Assembly (NCBI RefSeq): GCF_001269925.1
Contig: NZ_LHVO01000027.1
Span: 62,001 to 126,000, forward strand
DNA: 64,000 bases
Reading direction: 5' to 3'
From: Pseudomonas sp. MIACH
GTDB lineage: Bacteria > Pseudomonadota > Gammaproteobacteria > Pseudomonadales > Pseudomonadaceae
A program made the position numbers and the translations under genes. Below the pieces are notes generated by a model, which was not told the origin of the DNA, did no database searches, and worked only from the letters and a program-made list of their open reading frames with translations. How positions within the stretch are numbered: position 1 is the stretch's first letter; the number at the start of each line of letters is the position of its first letter. This document shows positions 18,566-27,943 of this stretch, piece by piece.

Positions 18566-19314
18566 AGGGTGATCCCTTTATGCCAGACCCGCTGCTCGGT
18601 CACGCTGTGATACGGCGGGCGTTTCAGTTCGTAGGCCATGCTCATGGCATCCAGCATGCTCCACAGGATATCCAGTTTGAACTGGAGAATTTCCAGCATG
18701 CGCTCCTGGCCTTCACGGGTGGTGTAGTGCTGCAAGGTGATTGCCAGCCCATGCTCCACATCGCGCCGAGCCTGGCCCAGGCGGGTGCGGAAATATTCGT
18801 AACCGGTGGGGTCGATCCATGGGTAGTGCTGCGGCCAGCTGTCGAGGCGCGACTGGTGGATCTGCGGCGCGAACAGCTCGGTGAGCGAGCTGCTGGCGGC
18901 TTCCTGCCAACTGGCACGGCGCGCAAAGTTCACGTAGGCGTCTACCGCAAAGCGCACGCCGGGCAGCACCAGTTCCTGGGAACGCAACTGGTCGGGGTCG
19001 AGGCCGACCGCCTGGCCTAAACGCAGCCAGGCTTCGATACCGCCGTCTTCACCGGGTGCGCCATCGTGGTCGAGCAGGCGCTGGATCCACTCGCGGCGGA
19101 TCTCGCGGTCCGGGCAGTTGGCCAGGATCGCCGCGTCTTTCAGCGGGATATTCACCTGATAGTAGAACCGGTTGGCGACCCAGCCCTGGATCTGCTCGCG
19201 GGTGGCACGGCCTTCATACATCGCCACATGGTACGGGTGATGAATATGGTAGAAGGCGCCCTTGGCCTTAAGGGCTGCTTCGAATTCAGCGGGCGTCAAC
19301 GGTGTGTCAGTCAT
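18562..19314 (-). CDS. pqqC: Pyrroloquinoline-quinone synthase PqqC
   Basis: 250 residues, TenA-like helical fold, with the characteristic [17 protein letters not shown] start region and [16 protein letters not shown] segments. The enzyme performs the final ring closure and eight-electron oxidation to PQQ without a bound cofactor. It overlaps pqqD by four bases and lies 11 bases after pqqB. Confidence 0.95.
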   Translation of the reverse strand: MTDTPLTPAEFEAALKAKGAFYHIHHPYHVAMYEGRATREQIQGWVANRFYYQVNIPLKDAAILANCPDREIRREWIQRLLDHDGAPGEDGGIEAWLRLGQAVGLDPDQLRSQELVLPGVRFAVDAYVNFARRASWQEAASSSLTELFAPQIHQSRLDSWPQHYPWIDPTGYEYFRTRLGQARRDVEHGLAITLQHYTTREGQERMLEILQFKLDILWSMLDAMSMAYELKRPPYHSVTEQRVWHKGITL

Positions 19315-19325
19315 TTCGGTTGCTC

Positions 19326-20237
19326 CTACAATTCAATGCTCATGCCGTCGTAAGCCACTTCGACGTTGCGCCGCACCAGTTCCGCGCGCTCGGGAGAGTC
19401 TTCATCGAGGATCGGGTTGGTGTTGTTGATGTGGATAAGCACCTTGCGCTGCTTGGGCAACTGTTCCAGCACTTCGAGCATGCCACCGGGGCCGTTCTGC
19501 GCCAGGTGGCCCATCTCGCGTCCGGTACGGGTGCCGACGCCACGGCGCTGCATTTCGTCGTCGTCCCACATCGTGCCGTCCACCAGCAGGCAATCGCTGC
19601 CGGCCATGATCTCCAGCAACGGCGCGTCGACCTTGCCCAGGCCAGGGGCGTAGAACAGTTTGCCGCCGGTGCGCAGGTCTTCGACGATCAGGCCGATGTT
19701 GTCGCCTGGGTGCGGGTCGAAGCGGTGCGGCGAGTACGGTGGGGCGGCGCTGCGCAGGGGCAACGGGGTGAAGCGCAGGTTGGGGCAGGCCGGGATGGTG
19801 AAGCTGGTATCCAGCTCGATGCGGTTCCAGGCCAGGCCGCTGTTCCAGTGGGTGAGCATGGTGAACAGCGGGAAGCCGGTGCTCAGATCTTCATGGACCA
19901 TGTCGGTGCACCACACTTGATGCGGACAACCTTCGCGCAGGCTCAGCAGGCCGGTGGTGTGGTCGATCTGGCTGTCCATCAGGATGATGGCGCTGATGCC
20001 GGTGTCGCGCAGTGCGCGGCCGGGCTGCATCGGTGCAAAACCCTGGAGTTGTGCGCGGATATCCGGCGAGGCATTGCACAGTACCCAATTCACGCCGTCG
20101 TCGGAAATGGCGATGGACGACTGGGTGCGCGCCTGCGCCCGCAGGCTGCCGTCACGAAAACCTGCGCAGTTCACGCAGTTGCAGTTCCACTGCGGGAAGC
20201 CACCGCCGGCGGCGGAACCTAGAATCTGGACAAACAT
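19326..20237 (-). CDS. pqqB: PQQ biosynthesis protein PqqB
   Basis: About 303 residues of metallo-beta-lactamase fold beginning [21 protein letters not shown] at ATG 20237. Metal-ligand-like residues are in [12 protein letters not shown] and a C-terminal [11 protein letters not shown]. Cysteines in [11 protein letters not shown] form a structural zinc site. Published work on homologues points to tyrosine-residue hydroxylation of the PQQ intermediate. The start at 20237 aligns with the family; an upstream in-frame start adds six residues. Confidence 0.94.
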   Translation of the reverse strand: MFVQILGSAAGGGFPQWNCNCVNCAGFRDGSLRAQARTQSSIAISDDGVNWVLCNASPDIRAQLQGFAPMQPGRALRDTGISAIILMDSQIDHTTGLLSLREGCPHQVWCTDMVHEDLSTGFPLFTMLTHWNSGLAWNRIELDTSFTIPACPNLRFTPLPLRSAAPPYSPHRFDPHPGDNIGLIVEDLRTGGKLFYAPGLGKVDAPLLEIMAGSDCLLVDGTMWDDDEMQRRGVGTRTGREMGHLAQNGPGGMLEVLEQLPKQRKVLIHINNTNPILDEDSPERAELVRRNVEVAYDGMSIEL

Positions 20238-20260
20238 GGCCGCTCCATCAAGCAAAGCTC

Positions 20261-20293
20261 AAAACAAAAACGCCCCGGGCGAACCGAGGCGTT
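20261..20293 (-). terminator. Attenuator-like hairpin between pqqA and pqqB
   Basis: On the minus strand AACGCCTCGG-TTCG-CCCGGGGCGTT forms a stem, followed by TTTGTTTTG. A leaky terminator here would explain high pqqA and lower pqqBCDE transcript levels, as reported for pqq operons elsewhere (inference). Confidence 0.65.
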
Positions 20294-20308
20294 GTATTAC
20301 CCAGCGGA

Positions 20309-20383
20309 TTAACGGCTGGCGAAGTACATGGTGACTTCGAAGCCGATGCGCAGATCAGTGTAAGCAGGTTTGGACCAAGTCAT
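20309..20383 (-). CDS. pqqA: PQQ precursor peptide PqqA
   Basis: A 24-residue peptide beginning [16 protein letters not shown]. The conserved Glu16 and Tyr20 in the E-x-x-x-Y motif (EVTMY) supply the PQQ atoms. A good AGGAGT ribosome site precedes the ATG at 20383. It is the first gene of the pqqABCDE operon. Confidence 0.96.
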   Translation of the reverse strand: MTWSKPAYTDLRIGFEVTMYFASR

Positions 20384-20542
20384 ATTCTTACTCCTACGAA
20401 GGGATGGGACGTTTACTACCAAGTAATACATATAGTCCACCTCCAGTCGGAGATGTTCAGATGTGTGCGTAGGAATGTTACTCAATTCTTTTCAAGTTAG
20501 CGCTGTCTTGGTGGAAAAAGCCTGTTGCAGGGTTAGCAATGA

Positions 20543-22912
20543 TCAGCCAGCCGGGTGCCAGGTAGCCGAGATGCGCGGGCCATTGGCGACACAGCGCCAG
20601 CCGCCTGCAGCGTCGTTCAGTTGCTGTGCAGCGCGCTGCACGTCCTCATGGGTGAGGCGCTGGATCAGCTGCTGGAGCTGTTCCAGGTAACCCGACGAAT
20701 GACCGGCCAAGCCCGCCTGCCAAAGCAGTTCGGCGGCTTGGGATATGGGTAGCGCCTGGGCTGAGAATTGCTGCGCCAGGGCCAGATTGCCGAGGTCTTC
20801 GCGACCGCTGATCAGCGCAGGTAGTTGCGCCATGAAGGCCAGCAGGTGATCAACGATGTCGTCACGGGAGAGGCTGGGCGACTGCACACCAAACAGCAGG
20901 CCGGTTTGTCCGTTGATCTGCCGGACTCCGCTGAAGACGGCGTAACCCAATTGCTGCTCGACCCTCAGGCGTTGGTAGAACGGCCCTTGAAGCACGTGCC
21001 CAAGCAATCGCCAGGACGCTTCATCGGCCAGGGATTGGCTGGGGGTCGGGCAAAACAGCAGCACGGCGGCTTCGCTTGAGTCGGTATTAACCTCGTGCCA
21101 CACACGGTTTGCGCTGATGTTTTGAAGACGCTGCTCGGCGTGTGCAGGTTGTCCGGGCAGACGGGCGGCAGCGGTCTTTATCAGCGCCTCACACGCGGCG
21201 GGCAGCCCCAGTCCCAGGCCGTGCCAGCGTGCAGTGGCCCAGGATGCAGGTTGCGCGCGGGAGTCGACAGTGCCGGTGGTGCAGCACGTGGGGAGTGCCT
21301 TGAGCAGTGCTCGAATGGCGATCATGGGCGTTGGTGCCGACGCCGCCTCTGGCGGCAAGTTCATGCGCTGCGCCAACGCCTCCAGCACGGCTGGCATGGG
21401 CTCGTGAAGCCCGATCATTTTTACCAGCCAGTCATTACCCGTGGATTCGACAGATAATTCGACGCCCGCCTGGCGCGCATCCTCACGCAATGGCTGCAAG
21501 GTGCTTTCCAGTCCGGCAGGCACGGGCGCGTCGAAGCGCCACTGCACGTACAGCGCGCCCTCGTCGCTGTCATCCGCCAAGGCTTGGCTGAACGTCAGCG
21601 CCGCTACGTCCCTTCGCCCCCGTGAACGATCCTGGGCAAACGTGCGCAAGCCTCGGTGAGCGCTGGTTTGACCGCGAATCAGGCCGGCGCGTTCTTCTTT
21701 GATCGGTGGGCGCAGGAATGGGTTGTTCGGCGGCAGTTGCCAACGCTGTCCGGCGGGCGGCAAGTGCAGTGAATCAAGCAGGGCCTTGAGCGCAGCGACG
21801 CCCTGTTCACTGAGGTCTTCGCTGTCGTTTCGGGCCAATGCCAGGGCGCCCTGGGTCTGTTGTTGGCGAGCGTTCAGCAGGGCGAACTCTTCGCGCAGTG
21901 GCGTCCACTCGCTGTGTGCGAAAAAGCTCAACCAGTCGTGCAGCAGCGCCTCAATGTGTGTCGCCGGTTCGTCTGCGGCATCGAGCGTAAAGTCGATATT
22001 CAAGACGGCTTGCCCCGCAAAGTGGTACAGCACTGACCCCCGCAGGGCGCTGGCCAAGTGTCGGGTTTTCAACTCGGCGAGCAGCCCGCCCGGGGCACTG
22101 GCATTGAGCCAGGTGCAGAGGAAGTCCAGGGCTTCACGGGGCGCGTCACAGATCATGACGTGGTGCAGGTGGCCGCTGTCGATGTGTTGATAACGCCGAA
22201 CCTGGCCTTGCATCAAGGCCGGTGGTGATGCCTGCGGATGCCAGTGGCCTGGGATCAGTTGCGCGCCGAACTGCTGCGCCAGGCCTTCCAGCTCTTCCAG
22301 CGATTGTGGGCCGGCGAGGCTCAAGGTCATCTGCCCGCTTTGATAGAAATGCGCGTGGAATTCCCGCAGTGCTTGTTGAAATGCCTCACGCTCCACCGGC
22401 AGGCTGTCACGGTTGCCGGCGTGAAAACCGCGCAGCGGATGATCGGCTGCCAGGCCGGCCAGCAGCGCTACTTGCTGCTGTGCCTGGGCATCCTGGGACC
22501 AGGCGATGTACTCGGCGTGCAGCACTTCGCGCTCGCGCAATTGATCTTCCAGGTCCAGGCGCGGATGAGCCAGCATGTCCGCCAGGCGCTCCAATCCAGC
22601 GGCAAAGGTCGACACCGGCAGTTCGAAGAAGAAGTCGGTGGTGCGTTCGCGGGTACTGGCGTTGATCTGGCCACCGTGGCGCTGCACGTAGGCCATCAGC
22701 CCTTCGCCCGCAGGAAATCGCTCAGTGCCCAGAAACAACAGATGTTCCAGAAAGTGCGCCAGGCCCGGCCAGGCGAGCGGTACGTCGTGGCTGCCCGCCG
22801 CCACCCGTAGAACAGCGGCACAGCGCTTCAAGCGAGGCGCGTGGCGCAGGGAAATCCGTAGGCCATTGGCGAGGGTCAGGTGTGTGTGGTGAGGGTGGGC
22901 CGGCGCAGGCAT
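20543..22912 (-). CDS. pqqF: PQQ-associated M16 metalloprotease PqqF
   Basis: About 789 residues of insulinase/pitrilysin family. The inverted zinc motif HFLEH is at residues 53-57, with the downstream glutamate in LHAEY (~130). PqqF is thought to trim PqqA after cross-linking. ATG 22912 follows GGAAG; a GTG two codons earlier is also in frame. The gene is upstream of pqqA in the same direction, with about 160 bases of promoter-containing DNA between them. Confidence 0.9.
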   Translation of the reverse strand: MPAPAHPHHTHLTLANGLRISLRHAPRLKRCAAVLRVAAGSHDVPLAWPGLAHFLEHLLFLGTERFPAGEGLMAYVQRHGGQINASTRERTTDFFFELPVSTFAAGLERLADMLAHPRLDLEDQLREREVLHAEYIAWSQDAQAQQQVALLAGLAADHPLRGFHAGNRDSLPVEREAFQQALREFHAHFYQSGQMTLSLAGPQSLEELEGLAQQFGAQLIPGHWHPQASPPALMQGQVRRYQHIDSGHLHHVMICDAPREALDFLCTWLNASAPGGLLAELKTRHLASALRGSVLYHFAGQAVLNIDFTLDAADEPATHIEALLHDWLSFFAHSEWTPLREEFALLNARQQQTQGALALARNDSEDLSEQGVAALKALLDSLHLPPAGQRWQLPPNNPFLRPPIKEERAGLIRGQTSAHRGLRTFAQDRSRGRRDVAALTFSQALADDSDEGALYVQWRFDAPVPAGLESTLQPLREDARQAGVELSVESTGNDWLVKMIGLHEPMPAVLEALAQRMNLPPEAASAPTPMIAIRALLKALPTCCTTGTVDSRAQPASWATARWHGLGLGLPAACEALIKTAAARLPGQPAHAEQRLQNISANRVWHEVNTDSSEAAVLLFCPTPSQSLADEASWRLLGHVLQGPFYQRLRVEQQLGYAVFSGVRQINGQTGLLFGVQSPSLSRDDIVDHLLAFMAQLPALISGREDLGNLALAQQFSAQALPISQAAELLWQAGLAGHSSGYLEQLQQLIQRLTHEDVQRAAQQLNDAAGGWRCVANGPRISATWHPAG

Positions 22913-22960
22913 GGGCACTTCCGAAACGTAGGAAGCGCCTATGCTAGCAAACCCGCCAGT

Positions 22961-23755
22961 TCAGGGCTTGTACAGCGTGCCGTACAACTCTGGGCGCCGG
23001 TCTTGCAGGTAGTGATTGGCGGCGCGCGCGTCGAGGAGCGACTGGCGCTCCAGTGTGCCGACGATCAAGGCTTCATCCAGGCCGGCCTGGGCGATTCGCT
23101 GGCCATCCGGTGCGGCGATGCTGCTTTGTCCGCAGTACTGGATATCGTCTTCGTGCCCGCAGTAATTGGCGTAAGCCACATAGCACTGGTTCTCGAAGGC
23201 TCGCGCCCGCACGGTGACATCGGCGACAAAGTCGAACGGCACCATGTTGGCGGTGGGCACCAGGATCAGCTCGGCGCCGGCCAAGGCCAGGCGTCGGGTG
23301 TTCTCCGGGAACTCGAGGTCATAGCAGATCAAGAACCCCAGCTTCCATCCGTTGAGCTCCACCAGCGGGAAATCATCTTCGCCGGCACTGAACATCGAGT
23401 GGTCCAGATCGCCGAACAGATGGGTCTTGCGGTAGTTGCACAGGCGCTGGCCGTGGCTGTCGATCAGTTGTACGGCGTTGTAGACCTGCCCATCGTCGGC
23501 GCGCTCCGGGTAGCCGTACAGAATCGCCAGCCCGGCGTTTTGCGCGATTTCGGCGATGGCTTGCGCAGACTCCCCATCCTGGGCCTCGGCCAAGGCACCC
23601 ACGGCTTCGGCACCGATGTTGTAACCGGTGAGGAACATCTCCGGCAGCACCAGCACATCGGCATCGGTCGCTTCATGCGCGAGCTGGTGCAGGCGCTTGA
23701 GGTTCCCGGCTACATCCAGCGGTAGCGGCGGGCATTGGTACAGGGCGACACGCAT
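22961..23755 (-). CDS. davA: 5-aminovaleramide amidohydrolase DavA (nitrilase superfamily)
   Basis: 264 residues, the length of P. putida DavA. The Glu-Lys-Cys triad is visible as E39 (VLPEM), K110 (NYRKTHL) and C144 (LICYDLEFPE). The enzyme converts 5-aminovaleramide, made by DavB, to 5-aminovalerate in L-lysine catabolism. It starts 11 bases after davB and is almost certainly co-transcribed with it. Confidence 0.9.
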   Translation of the reverse strand: MRVALYQCPPLPLDVAGNLKRLHQLAHEATDADVLVLPEMFLTGYNIGAEAVGALAEAQDGESAQAIAEIAQNAGLAILYGYPERADDGQVYNAVQLIDSHGQRLCNYRKTHLFGDLDHSMFSAGEDDFPLVELNGWKLGFLICYDLEFPENTRRLALAGAELILVPTANMVPFDFVADVTVRARAFENQCYVAYANYCGHEDDIQYCGQSSIAAPDGQRIAQAGLDEALIVGTLERQSLLDARAANHYLQDRRPELYGTLYKP

Positions 23756-23766
23756 GGCATAACTCC

Positions 23767-25470
23767 TTAATCGGCCAGGGCAATCGGCCCGATTTCATCA
23801 AATACATCACCCGGCCCCGGGTTCTCGGGGTGAGTGCTGCCACCGAAGTGGGTCATGATGCCCCACACCGCGTTCAGTGAGGTTTGTACTGCGCCTTCAA
23901 CCCAGGCGGGCGTCCAGGACACGTCGTCACCGGCGATAAAAATCCCACGTTGTTCGGCGGGCATGTCCTTCTGCATGAAGTGCGCATACATACGCTGGTT
24001 GTAGCGGTAATGACCCGGAAGCGCACCTTTGAAGGCTCCGAGAAAGTGCGGGTCGGCTTCCCAGGACACGGTGATCGGGTCGCCGATGATGCGCGCCTTG
24101 ATGTCGACTTTCGGGTAGATCTTGTTCAAGGCGTCCAGGGCCAGTTTCACCCGTTTGTCGATGGGTTGCGGGAGCATTTTCAGCGCGTCGCTCATCCACG
24201 AGTACGACAGGCAGATCACCCCTGGCTTGTCGTCGCCGTTGTCGAAAAGGTAAGTGCCGCGCGTGAGGCGATCGGTGAGGGTCATGCTCATCAGGTCGCG
24301 GCCGGTTTCCGGGTCTTTGTCTTTCCAGAACGGGCGGTCGACCATCACGAAGGTCTTCGACGATTGCATGTAGCGCGTGCGGTCCAGCGCCATCCACATC
24401 TTTTGCGAGAACAGGGTTTCATCGCACTCGATCTGGGTGGTCAGCAGCCAGCTTTGGCAGGTGGTGAGCACGGCCGCGTATTCGCGGGTATCGCCGTAGT
24501 TGTCGGTCACCGCGAAACGGCCATCGGCCGCATGGGCGATGCGCTTGACCCCGGCCCGTGGTGCACCGCAGTGCAGCGAGCTCAGGCTGGTACCGGCGGG
24601 CCAATGGGCGCAACGCTGCGGCACATGGCGCCAGATGCCCATCGGCACCTGGGCCACGCCACCGACGACCAAATGTTGGTGGTCGTCGCAATTGGTCATG
24701 ACCACGCGGAAAATTTCCAGCATGGAGTTGGGGAAGTCCGAGTCCCAGCCGCCGGTGCCGAAACCCACCTGGCCAAACACTTCACGGTGGTGGAACGACA
24801 ACTTGGCGAAGGCCTTGGAGGTGGCCACGAAGTCGTAGAAAGTGCGGTCGTCCCACAAGGGCACCAGCGTGTTCCACAGCGCCTTGAGGCGCGGCACATC
24901 GCGGTCGCGGATGGCTTGCTGGATGTCGCCGAATTGCGAGCCGGCTTCCAGGGCATCGGCCCAGGCGTCAGCCACTTCCTGGAACAGCGCAGGCAAATCG
25001 GACAGCTTTTGTGCGTAGTGGGTCTGGCCTTCCAGATCGATCACCGTACTGCCGGAGGCCGGCGTCAGTGGGTTCGGGAAGGGTTTGGTTTCCAGGCCCA
25101 GCTTGTCGACGTAGTGATAGAACGCGGTGGATGACACCGGAAAGCGCATGCCGCCCAGCTCGGCGATGATGCCTTCGGCTCCTTCGAACGCCTGGGAGCG
25201 CAAACGGCCGCCCATCTTCGAGGCCTCATACACTACGGGTTTGAGGCCCAGTTTCATCAGCTCGTAGGCGGCGACCAGCCCGGCGATACCGGCGCCGACG
25301 ATGGCCACTTCGGCGCCATGGTTGGCGGCGGGGATGCTGCCGAGTCCGGCTGGGTGTTCGATCCAGTCATCAAAGGCGAACGGAAAATCCGGGCCGAAGA
25401 TGGTGATGGGCTTTTTACCGTCTGCAGGGTGGCGATTGGTCTTGCTGATGGTGCTGGACGGAATGCTCAT
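23767..25470 (-). CDS. davB: L-lysine 2-monooxygenase DavB (flavin amine oxidase family)
   Basis: 567 residues. The FAD-binding dinucleotide motif VGAGIAG is at 58-64, followed by the EASKMGGRLRS signature of flavin monoamine oxidases, and the C-terminal GIFIAGDDVSWTPAWVEGAVQTSLNAV segment. The protein matches lysine/phenylalanine 2-monooxygenases, which decarboxylate and oxygenate the amino acid to an amide. Pairing with a DavA-type amidase makes lysine the likely substrate; phenylalanine or tryptophan is possible. Confidence 0.88.
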   Translation of the reverse strand: MSIPSSTISKTNRHPADGKKPITIFGPDFPFAFDDWIEHPAGLGSIPAANHGAEVAIVGAGIAGLVAAYELMKLGLKPVVYEASKMGGRLRSQAFEGAEGIIAELGGMRFPVSSTAFYHYVDKLGLETKPFPNPLTPASGSTVIDLEGQTHYAQKLSDLPALFQEVADAWADALEAGSQFGDIQQAIRDRDVPRLKALWNTLVPLWDDRTFYDFVATSKAFAKLSFHHREVFGQVGFGTGGWDSDFPNSMLEIFRVVMTNCDDHQHLVVGGVAQVPMGIWRHVPQRCAHWPAGTSLSSLHCGAPRAGVKRIAHAADGRFAVTDNYGDTREYAAVLTTCQSWLLTTQIECDETLFSQKMWMALDRTRYMQSSKTFVMVDRPFWKDKDPETGRDLMSMTLTDRLTRGTYLFDNGDDKPGVICLSYSWMSDALKMLPQPIDKRVKLALDALNKIYPKVDIKARIIGDPITVSWEADPHFLGAFKGALPGHYRYNQRMYAHFMQKDMPAEQRGIFIAGDDVSWTPAWVEGAVQTSLNAVWGIMTHFGGSTHPENPGPGDVFDEIGPIALAD

Positions 25471-25617
25471 GGCTGGCCCTTGCTGGCGACTCGGCGGGAA
25501 GCGACCCGTTGAGTATAGGAAAAGATGGCAGCCAGTTTAGGCAGCGTTGCGCTCGTTAATAAGACGCAAAGTGCCGTCGGAATGAATTGTTTTTAGTCAT
25601 AGTGACGAGATTGGCGG

Positions 25618-26064
25618 TCAGATTGGTTGTGCACGATCCAGTTTGTTACTGAGGATGATCGAAGTGGTGGTCTTTTCAACGCCGTCTACGCTGCCGATCT
25701 GGTCCAGCAATTGATCGAGCTGCTCCGGCGAGTCGGTGCGCAACCAGGCCACGTAATCGAACTCACCGCTCACTGCGCACAGTTGCTGAACCTGGGCCAT
25801 GGCGCTCAGCCTGCGCAGCACTTCTTTGCCCGAGCGCGGTTGCACGGTGATCCCCACATAGGCTTGCAAACCACCATCCACCACCCGTTGGCCAAGGCGC
25901 ACACCATAACCGGTGATCACTTGGGTTTTCTCCAGGCGTGCCAGGCGCGACGTCACCGTGGTGCGCGCGATGCCCAGTTGCCGGGCAAGCATGGCCACGC
26001 TTTCGCGGGCATTGATCTGCAGGGCGGCGATCAGTTGGCGATCGATTTCATCTAGAACAGGCAC
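25618..26064 (-). CDS. Lrp/AsnC-family transcriptional regulator
   Basis: About 148 residues with an N-terminal HTH (DRQLIAALQINARESVAMLARQLGIARTTVTSRLARLE) and a C-terminal RAM ligand-binding domain. GTG 26064 follows GGAG with six bases of spacing; an upstream TTG start at 26088 is less convincing. It lies upstream of davBA on the same strand, 147 bases away, and may sense lysine or a related amino acid and control davBA (inference from position). Confidence 0.85.
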   Translation of the reverse strand: MPVLDEIDRQLIAALQINARESVAMLARQLGIARTTVTSRLARLEKTQVITGYGVRLGQRVVDGGLQAYVGITVQPRSGKEVLRRLSAMAQVQQLCAVSGEFDYVAWLRTDSPEQLDQLLDQIGSVDGVEKTTTSIILSNKLDRAQPI

Positions 26065-26202
26065 GTGAGGCTCCGTGACGGGCGGCAATGGGAACGCATG
26101 TTACAGGCATGGATCGGCCAGCAGGCAGCATTCAGCGTGGTCTGGCGGCCGGCGCGGTTGAACTAAACTCGGGGCAACTGACGCCCACAGAGGTTTGAAC
26201 TG

Positions 26203-26628
26203 ATGACACTCGCACCCTTTCACCTGGCAATTCCGGTATTCGATCTCGCCGCTGCACGCCACTTCTACGGCGAAGTGTTTGGGTTGGAGGAGGGCCGCTC
26301 CAGCGAACACTGGGTCGACTTCAACTTCTTCGGCCATCAGTTGGTGATCCACGAACACCCGAAAACCGCCTCCCAGGAAGCCGCCCATACCAACGCTGTC
26401 GACGGCCACGACGTGCCCGTGCCGCATTTTGGCGTAGTGCTGGGCTGGGAAGATTGGCACGCCCTGGCAGACCGTTTAAAGGCGCGGCAGACGAAGTTTG
26501 TGTTGGAACCGCATATTCGGTTCAAGGGACAGGTGGGTGAGCAGGCGACATTGTTCCTGTTCGACCCGTGCGGCAATGCGTTGGAATTCAAGGCATTCAG
26601 GGATATTGGGCAGTTGTTTGCGAAATAA
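26203..26628 (+). CDS. VOC-superfamily (glyoxalase/dioxygenase-fold) protein
   Basis: 141 residues beginning [26 protein letters not shown], a classic vicinal-oxygen-chelate domain, and ending [15 protein letters not shown] with the glutamate usually used as a metal ligand. It could be a lyase or dioxygenase; the substrate is unknown. It is the last backbone gene before the tRNA-associated island. Confidence 0.82.
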   Translation: MTLAPFHLAIPVFDLAAARHFYGEVFGLEEGRSSEHWVDFNFFGHQLVIHEHPKTASQEAAHTNAVDGHDVPVPHFGVVLGWEDWHALADRLKARQTKFVLEPHIRFKGQVGEQATLFLFDPCGNALEFKAFRDIGQLFAK

Positions 26629-26672
26629 GGTTGTAGGCAGCCCCCACGCAAAACGTCTGTGCCAGACACACA

Positions 26673-26748
26673 AAAGCCGCGCAATGCGCGGCTTTCGAAT
26701 TGGTGGGCCCACACGGACTTGAACCGTGGACCAAAGGATTATGAGTCC
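26673..26748. repeat. attL: 76-bp direct repeat with tRNA 3' fragment
   Basis: Identical to 36643-36718. It contains the terminator palindrome AAAGCCGCGCAATGCGCGGC, then the complement of the 3' 48 bases of tRNA-Ile ending in the anticodon arm. Identity ends at 26748, where the sequence changes to a run of A. Confidence 0.95.
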
Positions 26749-26837
26749 AAAAAAAACTTAATAGCCATAGCTAAAACGCTGGGATAGTACGGTTTTACGA
26801 GATATATGCCGCCAGTTTCTGAAAATATTACCTTCTG

Positions 26838-26858
26838 GTGTGGACGGTATGTGGACGG
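26838..26858 (+). repeat. Putative integrase arm-type repeat, left
   Basis: TGTGGACGG occurs twice, 11 bases apart (GTGTGGACGGTATGTGGACG and one more G). Nearly the same doublet occurs inside the right end at 36569-36588 in the same orientation. Paired short direct repeats beside both att sites are what arm-binding sites of tyrosine integrases look like; the role is inferred. Confidence 0.6.
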
Positions 26859-27116
26859 AAAAATCGTCCAGTACTTCGCCCTCCTTCATCACGTTTCACG
26901 ACGCGAAATCCACTATCTGCACGTCATCCTTCAGCAGCGCTGAATCAAGCTGCTAGCTTCGCTGCTTTTCGAATTTCACAAAACGAACATGAGATGTCCG
27001 TCGGCGGGAGGGGGAAAAGTGCTTTCTCCTCCTGACTTTTCCCTGGTGCTGACCCTTCATCGCTGTATTCATTGAGCACTTCATCGGGTCGTGAGGCCGG
27101 TGCCTGGATCTTGATG

Positions 27117-27136
27117 TACTGTTTGCATGTACAGTA
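27117..27136 (+). promoter_or_regulatory. LexA (SOS) box
   Basis: TACTGTTTGCATGTACAGTA keeps the CTG-N10-CAG core and the flanking TA...TA of the proteobacterial SOS operator. It ends 23 bases before the ATG of the next gene, an ideal place for repression of a two-gene operon. Confidence 0.8.
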
Positions 27137-27159
27137 TTGAGCGTTGGATTTGATTGCTC

Positions 27160-27405
27160 ATGAATGACATTGAAGAAAGCGAGTTGGCTATTTCTTCTAG
27201 GGCTGCTTGGCAGGTGCTATTGGCGGATCAGCAGGAGCTGCTTAAGCATCCTGCTACTCATCACAAGACTTTGATAATTGGTGCTCATGCGCTGCACAGG
27301 GCCCAATTAATTGATAGTTATGATCTCAGTGACCTTCTTGAACAAGCTGATAGTGCGCTGGCGTACGCCGTAGAAGCGCTGCTAGATGACTGGCAAGGAG
27401 GTTAA
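27160..27405 (+). CDS. Small unknown protein, predicted SOS-controlled (81 aa)
   Basis: An acidic, helix-rich protein with alanine/leucine runs (SLAYAVEALL-like C-terminus, DLLEQADSALAYAVEALLDDW). No signal peptide or membrane helix is evident. ATG 27160 lies just after the LexA box. Together with the next gene, six bases away, it forms a small operon. No family is recognised; the SOS operator hints at a role in prophage induction or the damage response. Confidence 0.65.
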   Translation: MNDIEESELAISSRAAWQVLLADQQELLKHPATHHKTLIIGAHALHRAQLIDSYDLSDLLEQADSALAYAVEALLDDWQGG

Positions 27406-27410
27406 AGCTG

Positions 27411-27707
27411 ATGCACATGTTGATAACCCCAATGCGCCGCAAAGGCATTGCTTTGAGTGCGATCGAACGGCGGAATTACAAAGCGATCAGAGGAGATGTG
27501 CGAGTAGCGTCTGAGGCATCTACTGATCTTGGGCGCAGTGCATATGTCGCAACCGTTAGCTCAGGCTGGCCATTGGAGCCGTCACCGTTACCTCAACTGC
27601 TAGACGCAACGCTGGCAGGAATGGCACCAAACGGTTTCGTGTTGAGCGGAATTGAGTATGTGGAAGGCTGTGCTTACGCCCAGTCTTGGTGGTGTCGGGT
27701 GGAATAA
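27411..27707 (+). CDS. Small unknown protein, second gene of SOS-box operon (98 aa)
   Basis: It starts at ATG 27411 with a strong AAGGAGG nine bases before it. The N-terminus is basic (MRRKGIALSAIERRNYKAIRG) and the C-terminus aromatic (GIEYVEGCAYAQSWWCRVE). The basic half could contact nucleic acid, but no known fold is recognised. It is co-directional with and six bases after the previous gene. Confidence 0.65.
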   Translation: MHMLITPMRRKGIALSAIERRNYKAIRGDVRVASEASTDLGRSAYVATVSSGWPLEPSPLPQLLDATLAGMAPNGFVLSGIEYVEGCAYAQSWWCRVE

Positions 27708-27849
27708 CGTCAGAGATGAGGAGATGGGGCTCCACTGGTGGGTGTCGTATGATTTCTATCCAGCTGAAAACCTTCGATGCAGCTTTTTGCCAGGCAATCC
27801 ATATTCCTCATCTTTATTTCTCTATCGCTTTAGGCTGGATTTCTGCGTG

Positions 27850-27877
27850 ATCACTCGCGGCTTTTGCGTGATTTTTT
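27850..27877 (+). terminator. Terminator-like hairpin after the SOS-box operon
   Basis: ATCAC (27850-27854) can pair with GTGAT (27868-27872), followed by six T residues. The stem is short and has a bulge, so strength is uncertain. Confidence 0.45.
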
Positions 27878-27943
27878 ATTATTAGCAAATAGTATTTTGA
27901 TTTCGTTTGGTTTTTGCTGATACGGATTAGCATATTAGCGTTG

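Larger units (their letters stand above)
26749..27159. other. Gene-free left end of the island
   Basis: No convincing coding sequence is seen in 411 bases. It holds the putative integrase arm sites (26838-26858) and a LexA box (27117-27136). The composition is mixed and looks like att-flanking DNA. Confidence 0.7.

Noticed and set aside
26701..26748. A second tRNA gene at the left end of the island
   Set aside because: Only the 3' 48 bases are present; the 5' half and D-arm are missing, so it is the attL duplicate.
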